Shown here: in pieces, positions 54,488-63,390 of the stretch
Layout: each line of letters opens with the position of its first letter
How positions within the stretch are numbered: position 1 is the stretch's first letter
DNA from: an uncultured Clostridium sp.
GTDB lineage: Bacteria; Bacillota; Clostridia; Clostridiales; Clostridiaceae
NCBI RefSeq assembly: GCF_947072515.1
Contig: NZ_CAMTIG010000014.1
Coordinates: forward strand, 1 to 64,000
Direction of reading: 5' to 3'
DNA: 64,000 nt
Translations under genes and position numbers: made by a program
The notes under the pieces: generated by a model
Databases searched by the model: none
Seen by the model: the letters and a program-made list of their open reading frames with translations, nothing else
What the model was told of the DNA's origin: nothing

Positions 54488-56113
54488 TTATTTTGTCATT
54501 TTTGAATTTTCCCAAGCCTTAACGAATTCTTCTAAGATATTGTGTAGAATATTACCAATCTTAGAGTAAGAATTATCATCTAAATTAGCTAAAGATATTC
54601 TTATTGACCATTCAGGCCCTTGGAATCCACTACCGCTTAAAAGAACTATTGATGATTCTTCGGCAAGACGATAAAGGATGTGAGATGGCTTATGATACTT
54701 TTGAAGGTAAGTTGCAAACTCAGCACCATAATATTTATTAGCCCATTCTAAAAGGTCAAATTGAGTATAATAAGCTGCATCATACTTATCTTCTGGTAAA
54801 ACTAAATCTAAACCTTCAAAAAGTAATTTTTTTCTGTGATGACAAATATCCATTGTTTTATTTTTATATCTATTATTTTTATCTAATACTGCAAACATAC
54901 AGAAAAATGCCATTTGGACTTGTTGTGGAGTAGAAAGACCAGCAGTATGATTTAAAGCTACCTGTCTACTATCGGCAACGATTCTATCGATAAATGGAAC
55001 TGTTGAAGGATCTTTACACATATCTCCATATCGTCTATTAAGAGTATTTTTATGTTCAATTGGTAATTCTCTTATAAGTTTATCTAAAATATTATTTTCG
55101 TGTAAGGCTATAGTTCCAAGTCTCCAACCTGTTACACCAAAATATTTAGAGAAAGAGTACACTCCAATAGTGTTATATGGAAGATCATTCATTAAGGAAC
55201 GGAAATCTTTAACAAAAGTACCGTAAACATCATCAGAAATTATTATTAAATTTGGATTGTGATCATTCACTATAGAAACTATATGATTTCTACATCTATC
55301 ACTAATTGAGATAGATGGTGGATTACTTGGATTTACAATAAATAATGCTTTAATAGTTGGATCTTTAAGTTTATCTAACTCTTCTTTTGGGTATTGCCAA
55401 GTATGTTCACCTTTTCTACTTTCACTTGCATTTATTGTAACTACTTTTAAGTTGTAGTTAGGTAAAATAGGAATTTCTAAATATGGTGTAAAAATAGGAG
55501 TCATAATTGCAATGGTATCACCCTCATTTAAAATATGATTAACTTTAAGGGAATCAAAAAGATAGCACATTGCAGCAGTTGCTCCTTCAACTGCATAAAT
55601 ATTAAATTTATCGTCTGGATTGCTTCTGTATTTCATTTCTTGAACAAGATAGTCATGAACTATCTCTTCTATATGGTGAAGCATTCTATCAGGAAATGGA
55701 TAGTTATCTCCAATTATTCCATCTGCTAATTCAAAAACCCAATCATCAGGATTAAAGTTTTTTTGTTCGACACCATAATGAATCATTTCCTTTAGTAAAT
55801 CAATTCCAGGTAGAGTAGGGTTTTCAGTTGCAAAATCTAAAAATCTTTCATAGATACCTTCTTTTGTTGGCATTCCAGCTAAATCCCAGTTTTGCCAAGT
55901 TCTTTGAGTTTCATTAACAGCAAATTGCCCAAAAGTGAAAAAGGCTTGACGAGGAGTAGCACATGTCCAGTTAGGGTTACCTCTTCCAGCATCTAAAAGA
56001 GTACGTGCTCCTTTTTCCTCTGTGGCAAGGCCTATAAGTTTATTTTTAAATTCAAAGGGACTTATCTTCCCATATATTTTTTCAATTTCTTCACGTTGAA
56101 TATTTCTATCCAT
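54488..56113 (-). CDS. asdA: Aspartate 4-decarboxylase (aspartate transaminase-like)
   Basis: 541 residues, the length of bacterial L-aspartate beta-decarboxylases and well above normal aminotransferases. DAGRGNPNWTCATPRQAFF, ALFIVNPSNPPSISI, IIISDDVYGTFV and the PLP-binding Lys in YSFSKYFGVTGWRLG mark the fold. It converts aspartate to alanine plus CO2, with some transaminase activity. With an aspartate-alanine exchanger this can generate proton motive force; no such exchanger gene is adjacent. GGAGGT precedes the ATG. It is monocistronic. Confidence 0.93.
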   Translation of the reverse strand: MDRNIQREEIEKIYGKISPFEFKNKLIGLATEEKGARTLLDAGRGNPNWTCATPRQAFFTFGQFAVNETQRTWQNWDLAGMPTKEGIYERFLDFATENPTLPGIDLLKEMIHYGVEQKNFNPDDWVFELADGIIGDNYPFPDRMLHHIEEIVHDYLVQEMKYRSNPDDKFNIYAVEGATAAMCYLFDSLKVNHILNEGDTIAIMTPIFTPYLEIPILPNYNLKVVTINASESRKGEHTWQYPKEELDKLKDPTIKALFIVNPSNPPSISISDRCRNHIVSIVNDHNPNLIIISDDVYGTFVKDFRSLMNDLPYNTIGVYSFSKYFGVTGWRLGTIALHENNILDKLIRELPIEHKNTLNRRYGDMCKDPSTVPFIDRIVADSRQVALNHTAGLSTPQQVQMAFFCMFAVLDKNNRYKNKTMDICHHRKKLLFEGLDLVLPEDKYDAAYYTQFDLLEWANKYYGAEFATYLQKYHKPSHILYRLAEESSIVLLSGSGFQGPEWSIRISLANLDDNSYSKIGNILHNILEEFVKAWENSKMTK

Positions 56114-56260
56114 AAGTTCATACCTCCGAAAGTCTATATAAATATAGACATTTTTTTAATAAGCATAAGATAAATTATACTATATATTTCCTTATTAAAA
56201 TAAAACAAAACTTTATAATAGTGTTAATTTTTTTAGGCTATTTTATTACATGAAAATAAA

Positions 56261-56290
56261 AAAACTACTTCCAGATTAGGAAGTAGTTTT
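56261..56290 (-). terminator. Terminator after TPR protein gene
   Basis: Stem AAAACTACTTCC with GGAAGTAGTTTT, 12 bp perfect, immediately past the 3' end of the minus-strand gene. Confidence 0.85.
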
Positions 56291-56297
56291 AAATTTT

Positions 56298-57968
56298 CTA
56301 TTTATTAGCTAAAATATTGGCTATATCGTTATTATTATAAGGAGAGTTAGGGAATTGGTTTTGTAACTCTTGAGCATATTGTTGAGCTTCCTTAACATGA
56401 CCTTGTGAATAATAGTATTTAGCTAAGATATAAAGACATCCCGAATTATAAATATTTGCATTAGGGAAATTCTTTAAATATAGTTTATAGTATTCAACAG
56501 CCTTATCGTGATTATCAAGACCAGAATAAGAAGCACCTATATAATAAGTTAAATGAGGTGCTAAGTAATTACCATTAGCATATTTTAATCCTTTAGTAAA
56601 TAAATCTACAGCTTGGCTATACTGTTTATTATTATAAGCAGTCATACCTTGATTATAGAAATACTCAATTCCGTTATCTTGCATTGCTTGAAGACCGGCT
56701 TGATATTCAGCAGATTCTGCTTGTGGAACTTCATTTTGAGGTGCTTTATCTAATAATGTATAAATCTCATTATAATTTTGAGAATTTATTGCATTTTTCA
56801 TATCACTATTAAAAGAGTTCCAATCAATCTTTGGGGCTTCAGGAGCTGGTTTAGTAGCTTCAGTTTTTGGCTTAGATGATGTAGAAGAGGATGATTTATA
56901 GATTAAAACACCAGCAGCTACAACAACTATAACGGCTACGATAACAGCAATTATCTTTTTGTTAAAGGTATTTTTTCTGTTAACGGATGAAGAGCGTCTG
57001 TTTGCAACGGAAATTTTCTCAAATTGAGTATTTTCAGCTTGAGAATCTTCTTTTTTAGCATCTGTAGAATTGGAAACAGAAGGTTCTTCCTTTTTAACTT
57101 CTTTAGGCTCAGAAACTTTAATAGGTTCTGAAACAGAAGCTTTTTCCTTTTTAACTTCTTTAGGCTCAGAAACTTTAACAGGTTCTGAAACAGAAGTTTT
57201 TTCTTTTTTAACTTCTTTAGGCTCAGAAGCTTTAACAGGTTCTGAAATAGAAGGTTTTTCCTTTTTAACTTCTTTAGGCTCAGAAACTTTAACAGGTTCT
57301 GAAACAGAAGTTTTTTCCTCTTTAACTTTTTTAGGCTCAGAAACTTTTACAGATTCAGAAACAGATGGTTCTTCCTTTTTAACCTCTTTAGATTCTGAAA
57401 CTAAAGGTTCTTTGTTTATTTCTACAACTTCAGGAGTAGTTGATTCCTTCGGTGCAATTTTTTCTTTAGTTTGTAATGATTCATTTAATTCTTCTTTAAT
57501 AGGTTTAGCTTTAACTTCATTTATTTCTGTATTTTTTTCAGTTATAGAATCAGATTTATTAGATGATTCTGTTTTGGTAGTGTCTACAGTTGCATTAGCA
57601 TCGTCTTTAACGTTCTTATTGTCTTTTTTAGTAGATTCCTTGTAGGCATCTATAACAAGTCGTCTATATTCTTCATTTTCAGAATATATACTTGTATAAC
57701 TTAGTGCCATTTGTTTAACATTTGTGTCTAAACTATCCAAATGTCTTTGTGCTAAAGCATTTTTGTTATATTCAGCATTAATTTTCCAAGTTATTATAGC
57801 ATCATCAATTCTATCAGACTTGTAAAGAATTTCACCTTCAAGAGTTAATGCTTCTTCATTATTATATTCTTTATTTAAAACTTTACTGCAAAGCTTTAAA
57901 GCTTCTTTATATTTACCATTTTCAAAATATTCAAATGCTTTTTGTAATTTTTTATTCGAAAATTCCAT
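56298..57968 (-). CDS. TPR-repeat membrane protein with tandem charged linker
   Basis: 556 residues. The N-terminal 90 residues are TPR-like (LQKAFEYFENGKYKEALKLC). Residues about 120-330 are a low-complexity Ser/Glu/Lys/Pro/Val region, including about six 19-residue repeats built on SEPVKVSEPKEVKKEK. A single transmembrane segment follows (IIAVIVAVIVVVAAGVLIY, about 340-360), then further TPR units (YNQGMTAYNNKQYSQAVDLF, YYIGASYSGLDNHDKAVEYY) up to the C-terminus. With one membrane pass, TPR domains would lie on both faces, the linker acting as a charged spacer. AAGGAGG precedes the ATG. Function is unknown; wall assembly scaffolding is possible. Confidence 0.85.
   Translation of the reverse strand: MEFSNKKLQKAFEYFENGKYKEALKLCSKVLNKEYNNEEALTLEGEILYKSDRIDDAIITWKINAEYNKNALAQRHLDSLDTNVKQMALSYTSIYSENEEYRRLVIDAYKESTKKDNKNVKDDANATVDTTKTESSNKSDSITEKNTEINEVKAKPIKEELNESLQTKEKIAPKESTTPEVVEINKEPLVSESKEVKKEEPSVSESVKVSEPKKVKEEKTSVSEPVKVSEPKEVKKEKPSISEPVKASEPKEVKKEKTSVSEPVKVSEPKEVKKEKASVSEPIKVSEPKEVKKEEPSVSNSTDAKKEDSQAENTQFEKISVANRRSSSVNRKNTFNKKIIAVIVAVIVVVAAGVLIYKSSSSTSSKPKTEATKPAPEAPKIDWNSFNSDMKNAINSQNYNEIYTLLDKAPQNEVPQAESAEYQAGLQAMQDNGIEYFYNQGMTAYNNKQYSQAVDLFTKGLKYANGNYLAPHLTYYIGASYSGLDNHDKAVEYYKLYLKNFPNANIYNSGCLYILAKYYYSQGHVKEAQQYAQELQNQFPNSPYNNNDIANILANK
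57067..57408 (-). repeat. 57-bp in-frame tandem repeat, about six copies
   Basis: Units begin near 57067, 57124, 57181, 57238, 57295 and 57352, exactly 57 bases apart, each encoding 19 residues of the SEPVKVSEPKEVKKEK type. Copies are most alike in the middle and degrade at both ends. The spacing keeps frame, so copy number could change by slippage without breaking the gene. Confidence 0.85.
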
Positions 57969-58330
57969 ATTTCCTCCTTAGTGTTAAAGACTTATTATTT
58001 TACCTATTATTTTTATCCTATATAGTTTAATACTTTTTTATTAAAAATTTCTTTCATAAAAATTTCTTAATAAAAAAATAATAAATTATAAATAGAGATA
58101 TGTAAAGAAAATATCTCTATTTGCAAAAAAACATGACTTTAATAACAAAACAATATGTTTATTAAGCATGAATTAATCAATTAGTTAAAGCTTTATATTG
58201 AATAGTAACATAAAAATATGAATAAAATATGAATTAAAAATAAGGGGAAAATATGTTTAAAATATAGAAGAAGTAAAAAAATTATGCTATAATCAATATG
58301 TTATTCTTTAATACATGGAGGATTAATTAA
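57969..58330. promoter_or_regulatory. Divergent region before SCIFF gene
   Basis: This gap of about 360 bases holds an inverted repeat AAATAGAGATAT (58090-58101) with ATATCTCTATTT (58111-58122), 12 bp perfect with a 9-base loop. An extended -10 box TGCTATAAT (58285-58293) and GGAGG (58317-58321) precede the SCIFF gene. No clear -35 box was found. Confidence 0.6.
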
Positions 58331-58468
58331 ATGAAACACATAAAAACTATAAACAAAACAAATATAAAGAACAGCTTAAAGAAGCCAGGTTGCAAAGAGT
58401 GCGCTAACTCATGTCAATCAGCTTGTAAAACTTCATGCACAGTTGCTAACTTAGAGTGTGAAGCTTAG
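58331..58468 (+). CDS. scfA: SCIFF ribosomally made peptide precursor
   Basis: A 45-residue peptide, too short for many gene callers. It begins MKHIKTINKTNIKNSLKKPG and ends with six Cys in a span of about 27 residues (CKECANSCQSACKTSCTVAN, then LEC), the hallmark of SCIFF (six cysteines in forty-five residues) in Clostridia. The radical-SAM maturase encoded 128 bases downstream forms a thioether between a Cys and a Thr, here probably within KTSCT. GGAGG precedes the ATG, and an extended -10 promoter lies upstream. The biological role of SCIFF is still unclear. Confidence 0.95.
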   Translation: MKHIKTINKTNIKNSLKKPGCKECANSCQSACKTSCTVANLECEA

Positions 58469-58474
58469 AAATTT

Positions 58475-58507
58475 AGCAGTAACTTTTTAAGTTACTGCTT
58501 ATTTTAA
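58475..58507 (+). terminator. Hairpin between SCIFF precursor and maturase genes
   Basis: Stem AGCAGTAAC with GTTACTGCT, 9 bp perfect, then TATTTTA. The interrupted T run suggests partial read-through, letting precursor exceed enzyme. Confidence 0.75.
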
Positions 58508-58596
58508 GAAATTGTTTTGATTATAAGTTAATTAGTCAACTCTATACGAACAATTTAATATATATAGTTTTTTAAAGATATAGGAGGAGTTTAATA

Positions 58597-59952
58597 ATGT
58601 CATTAATTCATAAATTTAAACAAGGTGGAAATAACTTTGTTTTAGACGTTAATACTGGAGCAGTTCATGTTGTAGACGGATTAGTTTACGATATTATAGA
58701 AGATAAAGGTTTAGAAGCTAAGGAAATAGTTTTAGAAAAACTTAATGGAAAATATCCACAAGAAGAAATAAGCGAAGCTTATGATGAAGTAAAAGAATTA
58801 GTAAAAGACGGAATACTATATTCAATGGATATGTATGAAGATATAGCTCATAGCTCTATGGATGATAGAGATTACATAAAAGCTGTTTGTTTAAACATTA
58901 TCCACTCATGTAACTTAAGATGTAAATATTGTTTTGCAGATGAAGGAGAATATAACGGACATAAAGGTGTTATGGATTTAGAAACTGCAAAAAAAGCATT
59001 AGAATATGTAGTTAAGAGAAGTGGTCCTAGAAGAAATATTGAAATAGATCTTTTTGGTGGAGAACCAACAATGATTTGGGATACTGTAAAAGAAATAATA
59101 GCATATGCTAGAGAACATGAAGCAGAATGGAAGAAAAACATTAGATTTACAATGACAACTAATGCAACTCTTTTAAATGATGAAATGATGGATTATATTG
59201 ATAAAGAAATGGGAAATATAATTCTTTCATTAGATGGTAGACCAGAAGTAAATGATAAAGTAAGAATTACTTTTGATGGTAAGGGATCACATGATAAAAT
59301 CCTTCCAAATATTAAAAAAATGGTTGATAAAAGAGATAAGAGCAAACATCATTGTGTAAGAGGAACTTTTACAGCTCAAAACTTAGATTTCTTTGAAGAT
59401 GCTATGTATATGGCAGAACAAGGATTTAAAGAAATTTCTATAGAGCCAGTTGTTCTTGAAAAAGGACATCCACTTGCTTTAAAAGAAGAACATTTAGGAA
59501 GAATTTTTGAAAACTACGATAAGTTATTTGATGAAATGGCAAGAAGAAAGAGAGAAGGGGATGAATTCAACTTCTATCACTTCAATATAGATTTACAAGG
59601 TGGACCTTGTGTTTATAAAAGAATATCAGGATGTGGAGCTGGATTTGAATATGTAGCTATAACACCTCAAGGGGATGTATACCCATGTCATCAATTTGTA
59701 GGAAAAGAAGAATTTAAATTAGGAAGCATTTTTGAGGATAGCTATGATGCTGAAATGGGAAAAATGTTTAAAAAGGCACATATTTACAATAAACCAACTT
59801 GTAAAGATTGTTGGGCAAGATTCTACTGTAGTGGAGGATGTCAATCAAATAACTTTGCATTTAATGGAGATATTAAAAAGCCATATGAAGTTGGATGTAA
59901 AATGCAAAAGAAGAGAATTGAATGTGCAATTGCATTAAAGGCTGTTGAATAA
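58597..59952 (+). CDS. scfB: SCIFF maturase, radical-SAM SPASM protein
   Basis: 451 residues. An N-terminal RiPP-recognition-like region (residues 1-80) is followed by the radical-SAM motif CNLRCKYCFA (CxxxCxxC) near residue 105 and a C-terminal SPASM region with Cys ligands in CGAGFEYVA, VYPCHQFVG and CKDCWARFYCSGGC for two auxiliary iron-sulfur clusters. It installs the thioether crosslink in the SCIFF peptide. AGGAGGAG precedes the ATG. The pairing with the upstream precursor gene makes the call secure. Confidence 0.96.
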   Translation: MSLIHKFKQGGNNFVLDVNTGAVHVVDGLVYDIIEDKGLEAKEIVLEKLNGKYPQEEISEAYDEVKELVKDGILYSMDMYEDIAHSSMDDRDYIKAVCLNIIHSCNLRCKYCFADEGEYNGHKGVMDLETAKKALEYVVKRSGPRRNIEIDLFGGEPTMIWDTVKEIIAYAREHEAEWKKNIRFTMTTNATLLNDEMMDYIDKEMGNIILSLDGRPEVNDKVRITFDGKGSHDKILPNIKKMVDKRDKSKHHCVRGTFTAQNLDFFEDAMYMAEQGFKEISIEPVVLEKGHPLALKEEHLGRIFENYDKLFDEMARRKREGDEFNFYHFNIDLQGGPCVYKRISGCGAGFEYVAITPQGDVYPCHQFVGKEEFKLGSIFEDSYDAEMGKMFKKAHIYNKPTCKDCWARFYCSGGCQSNNFAFNGDIKKPYEVGCKMQKKRIECAIALKAVE

Positions 59953-59975
59953 AAAAAAATTTATAGTATATAATT

Positions 59976-60010
59976 TAGGTGAAGCTTCTAAGGCTTCACC
60001 TATTTTTATT
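59976..60010 (+). terminator. Terminator after maturase gene
   Basis: Stem TAGGTGAAGC with GCTTCACCTA, 10 bp perfect, then TTTTTATT. Confidence 0.85.
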
Positions 60011-60026
60011 ATGAAGGAGAAAATTT

Positions 60027-61250
60027 ATGAAAGAACATGTTTTTTCAAATGGATTAAAATTAATATATATAGAAAGAGAATCAAACCTTACATCAGTTTG
60101 TATATCCATAGATGGAGGAGCTGATATGGAAGAAGATATTTACGGATTAGCTCATGCAACAGAACATATGGTGTACAAAGGAACTAAAAATAGAAGTGAA
60201 AATAAAATAAATAGTGATTTAAGTGCAGTATTTGGATTTAATAATGCAATGACAAATTATCCATATGTAATTTATTATGGAACACTTTTAGAGGAAGATT
60301 TATCAAAAGGATTAGATATATTAGGAGATGTAATTATAAATCCTATTTTCCCTGAAAAAGGGTTTGAAGAAGAGATTAAGGTTATAAAAGAAGAATTAGA
60401 AGAATGGGATGAGGAATTAGAACAATTTACAGAGGATAAGCAATTTTTCAATACATTTGAGAGAAGAAGAATTAAATATCCAATCATAGGGAGAAAAGAA
60501 GATTTAGAGAACATAACACTAAAAGATATAAAGAATTTTTATAATAGCTTTTATTTTCCAGGGAATTCTAGTATAGCAGTAGTTAGTGGTATGGATTTTG
60601 ATGAAGTAAAATTCAATGTTTGGAAAGTATTTAGAGAGTGGGAAGAAAAGAAAGATATAGTTAAAAAACATGAAGAATATGATGACTTTAAAGAGGGGAT
60701 TTATAAAGATTATAGAGATGGAATAGCAAACTCTAAAATTCAATTTATTTTCCCAATTGAGAAATTAAATGATGATGAAATAAAAGGGTTAAGAATTTTT
60801 AATGAGTTATTTAGTAATGGAATTAACTCAATACTTTATAATAGATTAAGAACAGAAAATGGATTAATCTATGATGTTATTCCTAAAATTGCATATGAAA
60901 AGGGAATAAAATTATATAAAATAACACTAGGAACAGCTAATGCGAATGTGAATAATGTTATAGAAATAGTAAATGAATCTATTAGAGAATTAACAGAGAT
61001 AATAGATAAATTGGAAAAAGAAGAGATAGAAAATTTAAAGAAAGCATTTAAATTGAAAAGATTATTTAGAGAAGAACAAGGGATTATTTTAGCAAAAGAA
61101 TTAGGAACTTATGATACTATGTATGAAAGCTATAAGGTATATTTAAATGAAGATATCCATTTAGACTATATAGATAAAGAGTATTTAAAAGATTTGACTA
61201 AAAAACTTTTTAGCAAAAAAAGTATTCAAGTGATATCTAATAAAAGATAA
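60027..61250 (+). CDS. M16-family zinc metallopeptidase
   Basis: 407 residues, one full M16B-type subunit. The inverted zinc motif HxxEH is intact in LAHATEHMVYKG, and the third ligand is probably a Glu in KVIKEELEEWDEEL about 75 residues on. The C-terminal half has the inactive-domain pattern RLRTENGLIYDV. It should cleave peptides in the cytoplasm. It lies 17 bases past the terminator after the SCIFF maturase gene and 11 bases before the decarboxylase-like gene. Processing of the SCIFF precursor is an attractive but unproven role. Confidence 0.9.
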   Translation: MKEHVFSNGLKLIYIERESNLTSVCISIDGGADMEEDIYGLAHATEHMVYKGTKNRSENKINSDLSAVFGFNNAMTNYPYVIYYGTLLEEDLSKGLDILGDVIINPIFPEKGFEEEIKVIKEELEEWDEELEQFTEDKQFFNTFERRRIKYPIIGRKEDLENITLKDIKNFYNSFYFPGNSSIAVVSGMDFDEVKFNVWKVFREWEEKKDIVKKHEEYDDFKEGIYKDYRDGIANSKIQFIFPIEKLNDDEIKGLRIFNELFSNGINSILYNRLRTENGLIYDVIPKIAYEKGIKLYKITLGTANANVNNVIEIVNESIRELTEIIDKLEKEEIENLKKAFKLKRLFREEQGIILAKELGTYDTMYESYKVYLNEDIHLDYIDKEYLKDLTKKLFSKKSIQVISNKR

Positions 61251-61261
61251 GGGGAATTTAT

Positions 61262-62683
61262 ATGAATGGAAGAATACCGATACTTGAAGAGATTATAAAA
61301 TATAATAAAGAAGATAATTTGATTCTTTCTATGCCAGGAAATAAATGTGGAAAAGGTTTTTCAAAAGATTATATAGGAAGAGAATTTTTAGAAAAGATGG
61401 GGTATCTAGATATAACAGAAGTAGAGCCTTTAGATAACTTACATCATCCACAAGGAATAATAAAAGAGAGTATAGAGCTTTTAAGAAAATATTATGATGC
61501 ATACAAGGCGTATTTTCTTGTTAATGGAAGCACAGAAGGAAATTTAATAAGTATATTCTCAGCATTTGAAGAAGGAGATCATGTTTTAATAGAACGAAAT
61601 TGTCATAAATCTATATATAATGCATTAATATTAAAAAAATTAAAAGTATCCTATATAAAAGGAAGAATTGATAAAGAAAAAGATATCTTTTTACCACCAA
61701 CTAAAAAGGATATAGAAGAAGCGATAGATAAGAATAAAGATGTAAAAGGTATAATTTTAACATATCCTAATTATTTTGGCGTATGTTACGATATAAAAGA
61801 TTTAATATTAGAATTAAAAAATAAAAAAATAAAAACTATTATAGATTCAGCTCATGGAGCACACTTTAATTGTAGTGAAAGTCTACCAAAAAGTTTAACA
61901 TCGGTAGCAGATTATGTTATTTTAAGTGCGCATAAAACAATTCCATCTCTTACTCAAGGTGCATATTTGATTGTAAATGAGAAAAATTCTAAGGTAGATT
62001 TTTATTTTAATGCATTAACATCTACATCACCATCTTATTTATTATTAGCATCATTAGATTATGGAAGATATTATATGGAAGTATATGGAGAAAAAGACTA
62101 TGAAGAATTAATACATAGATGTGAAAAGTGGAAATCTAAAATAGAAAAACTTAGAGGTATTCATATTTATGGTGAAGAGGATTTAAAAGATGGATATTTA
62201 ATAGATAAAACACGATATACAATATTTTTAAAAAAAGAATATTCAGGAGAATTACTTTTAGAATATTTAAGAAAAGAAAAAATACAGTGTGAGATGAGTT
62301 TTAGTAGAGGGGTAGTTTTATTATTTTCGACATTTCATAAAGATGAAGAATTTGAAAAAGTGTATAAAGCATTAGAAAAATTAAATTTAGAGGATATTAA
62401 ACAAAAGGTAAGTTCTAAAAGTAGATTTATTCAGGAGATACCAAATAAAAAGTATGAACCGTTTGAAATGTTAGATAAAGAATATATTGAAGTAGAAATT
62501 AATGAAAAATTAGTCTCAAAAATTACTAAAGAACATATTGTACCATATCCGCCAGGAATTCCATTGCTTTGCCCTGGAGAAGAGGTAACAGAGGAAATAA
62601 TTGAAATAATACTGGCTTATTTAGATGAGAAAAGGGATATTATAGGAATAGAAAATAGAAAAATTAAAATAATAGGTAATTAA
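61262..62683 (+). CDS. Orn/Lys/Arg decarboxylase-family protein (second copy)
   Basis: 473 residues of the same PLP fold as SpeA. PLP Lys is in LSAHKTIPSLTQGA, with IIDSAHGAHFNC and LSMPGNKCGKGF matching the SpeA equivalents, and HIVPYPPGIPLLCPGEE near the C-terminus. It differs from SpeA in substrate-side positions such as DLDITEVEPLDNLHHP-type residues and is much less similar than two recent copies would be. YaaO-like proteins of unknown substrate in Firmicutes have this form. It probably decarboxylates a basic amino acid, but I would not name it. Confidence 0.85.
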   Translation: MNGRIPILEEIIKYNKEDNLILSMPGNKCGKGFSKDYIGREFLEKMGYLDITEVEPLDNLHHPQGIIKESIELLRKYYDAYKAYFLVNGSTEGNLISIFSAFEEGDHVLIERNCHKSIYNALILKKLKVSYIKGRIDKEKDIFLPPTKKDIEEAIDKNKDVKGIILTYPNYFGVCYDIKDLILELKNKKIKTIIDSAHGAHFNCSESLPKSLTSVADYVILSAHKTIPSLTQGAYLIVNEKNSKVDFYFNALTSTSPSYLLLASLDYGRYYMEVYGEKDYEELIHRCEKWKSKIEKLRGIHIYGEEDLKDGYLIDKTRYTIFLKKEYSGELLLEYLRKEKIQCEMSFSRGVVLLFSTFHKDEEFEKVYKALEKLNLEDIKQKVSSKSRFIQEIPNKKYEPFEMLDKEYIEVEINEKLVSKITKEHIVPYPPGIPLLCPGEEVTEEIIEIILAYLDEKRDIIGIENRKIKIIGN

Positions 62684-62760
62684 TAGGAAACATAAAGGTG
62701 GAAAATTCATATATTGTATTATATAAAATGAACTTATGAGGATAAAAGGAGATATGATAT

Positions 62761-63273
62761 ATGAATAAAAAGGGATCTTGCTCAAAAAAACAATCTTGTG
62801 ATAAAAACGAATGTTGTAAACTTGGAAAATATACAGAAGAATTAATTGCATGTTCTATGAGAATGCAATTAGTTATAGCTAGAAAATTAGAAGAAGCAAA
62901 AGTGTATGAAACAAAAGCAAATGAAACATTAGTAAGAGCAAAAGCATTAAAATGTAAAGCAGATAGTTTATTAGAAGAAGCAGAAGAAATAAACGAACAA
63001 TTAAAACCAATTTTAAGAAAAATCAGTATGTTAACTGGAAAAACAATTGAATGTTATAAAGAAGATTGTGGTATATGGGATAACTGCGAATATTGTTGTG
63101 ATGAATGCTGTAATTGTGAATGCAAAAAAGAACATCACCATCACCATCATGAAGATGGCTGTGAAAAAAGAGAATGTTCAGAATCTTTTGAGTCGGAATT
63201 TGGTTATAGTATGAATGTTGATGAATATATGCAATTAGACCAAGAAGATGGAAGAAGATATTGGGATAATTAG
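62761..63273 (+). CDS. Cys-rich protein with natural hexahistidine run
   Basis: 170 residues with 17 Cys. The N-terminus has four Cys in 19 residues, the middle (about 30-95) is a helical coiled-coil-like stretch (ARKLEEAKVYETKANETLVR), and residues 97-120 pack ten Cys in CYKEDCGIWDNCEYCCDECC and NCEC, followed by six His (125-130; 63133-63150). The tail is acidic. It looks like a metal-binding or spore-surface protein, but I recognise no family. AAAGGAGA precedes the ATG. The order after the decarboxylase-like gene may reflect one transcript. Confidence 0.8.
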   Translation: MNKKGSCSKKQSCDKNECCKLGKYTEELIACSMRMQLVIARKLEEAKVYETKANETLVRAKALKCKADSLLEEAEEINEQLKPILRKISMLTGKTIECYKEDCGIWDNCEYCCDECCNCECKKEHHHHHHEDGCEKRECSESFESEFGYSMNVDEYMQLDQEDGRRYWDN

Positions 63274-63274
63274 T

Positions 63275-63316
63275 AAAAGATAGAGGGTGTAAGTTTTTAC
63301 ATCCCTCTATCTTTTA
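63275..63316 (+). terminator. Terminator after Cys-rich protein gene
   Basis: Long stem AAAAGATAGAGGG with CCCTCTATCTTTT, 13 bp, loop TGTAAGTTTTTACAT that can itself pair, then T-rich tail. Confidence 0.85.
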
Positions 63317-63348
63317 TTTTATATAAGTATAAAAAATAAATTCTTTAC

Positions 63349-63370
63349 TAATAATAAAAATTGATTATTA
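63349..63370 (+). promoter_or_regulatory. Inverted repeat before hcp
   Basis: TAATAAT (63349-63355) and ATTATTA (63364-63370), 7 bp perfect with an 8-base spacer, about 20 bases before the hcp start. It could be an operator for a redox- or nitrosative-stress regulator, but such AT-rich repeats arise easily by chance. Confidence 0.3.
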
Positions 63371-63390
63371 CTAGATAAAGGAGAACATAA

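Noticed and set aside
57067..57408. Regularly spaced repeat considered as a CRISPR array
   Set aside because: Units are contiguous with no unique spacers, in frame with a protein, and no cas genes are present.
57070..57645. 191-codon open frame on the plus strand opposite the TPR gene
   Set aside because: It is the antisense shadow of the tandem repeat: Ser/Thr/Leu-rich, no ribosome binding site, and inside a well-supported gene.
63133..63150. Six consecutive His codons considered as a cloned His tag or vector contamination
   Set aside because: They sit inside a continuous clostridial-style gene with native leader and terminator; no vector sequence is visible.
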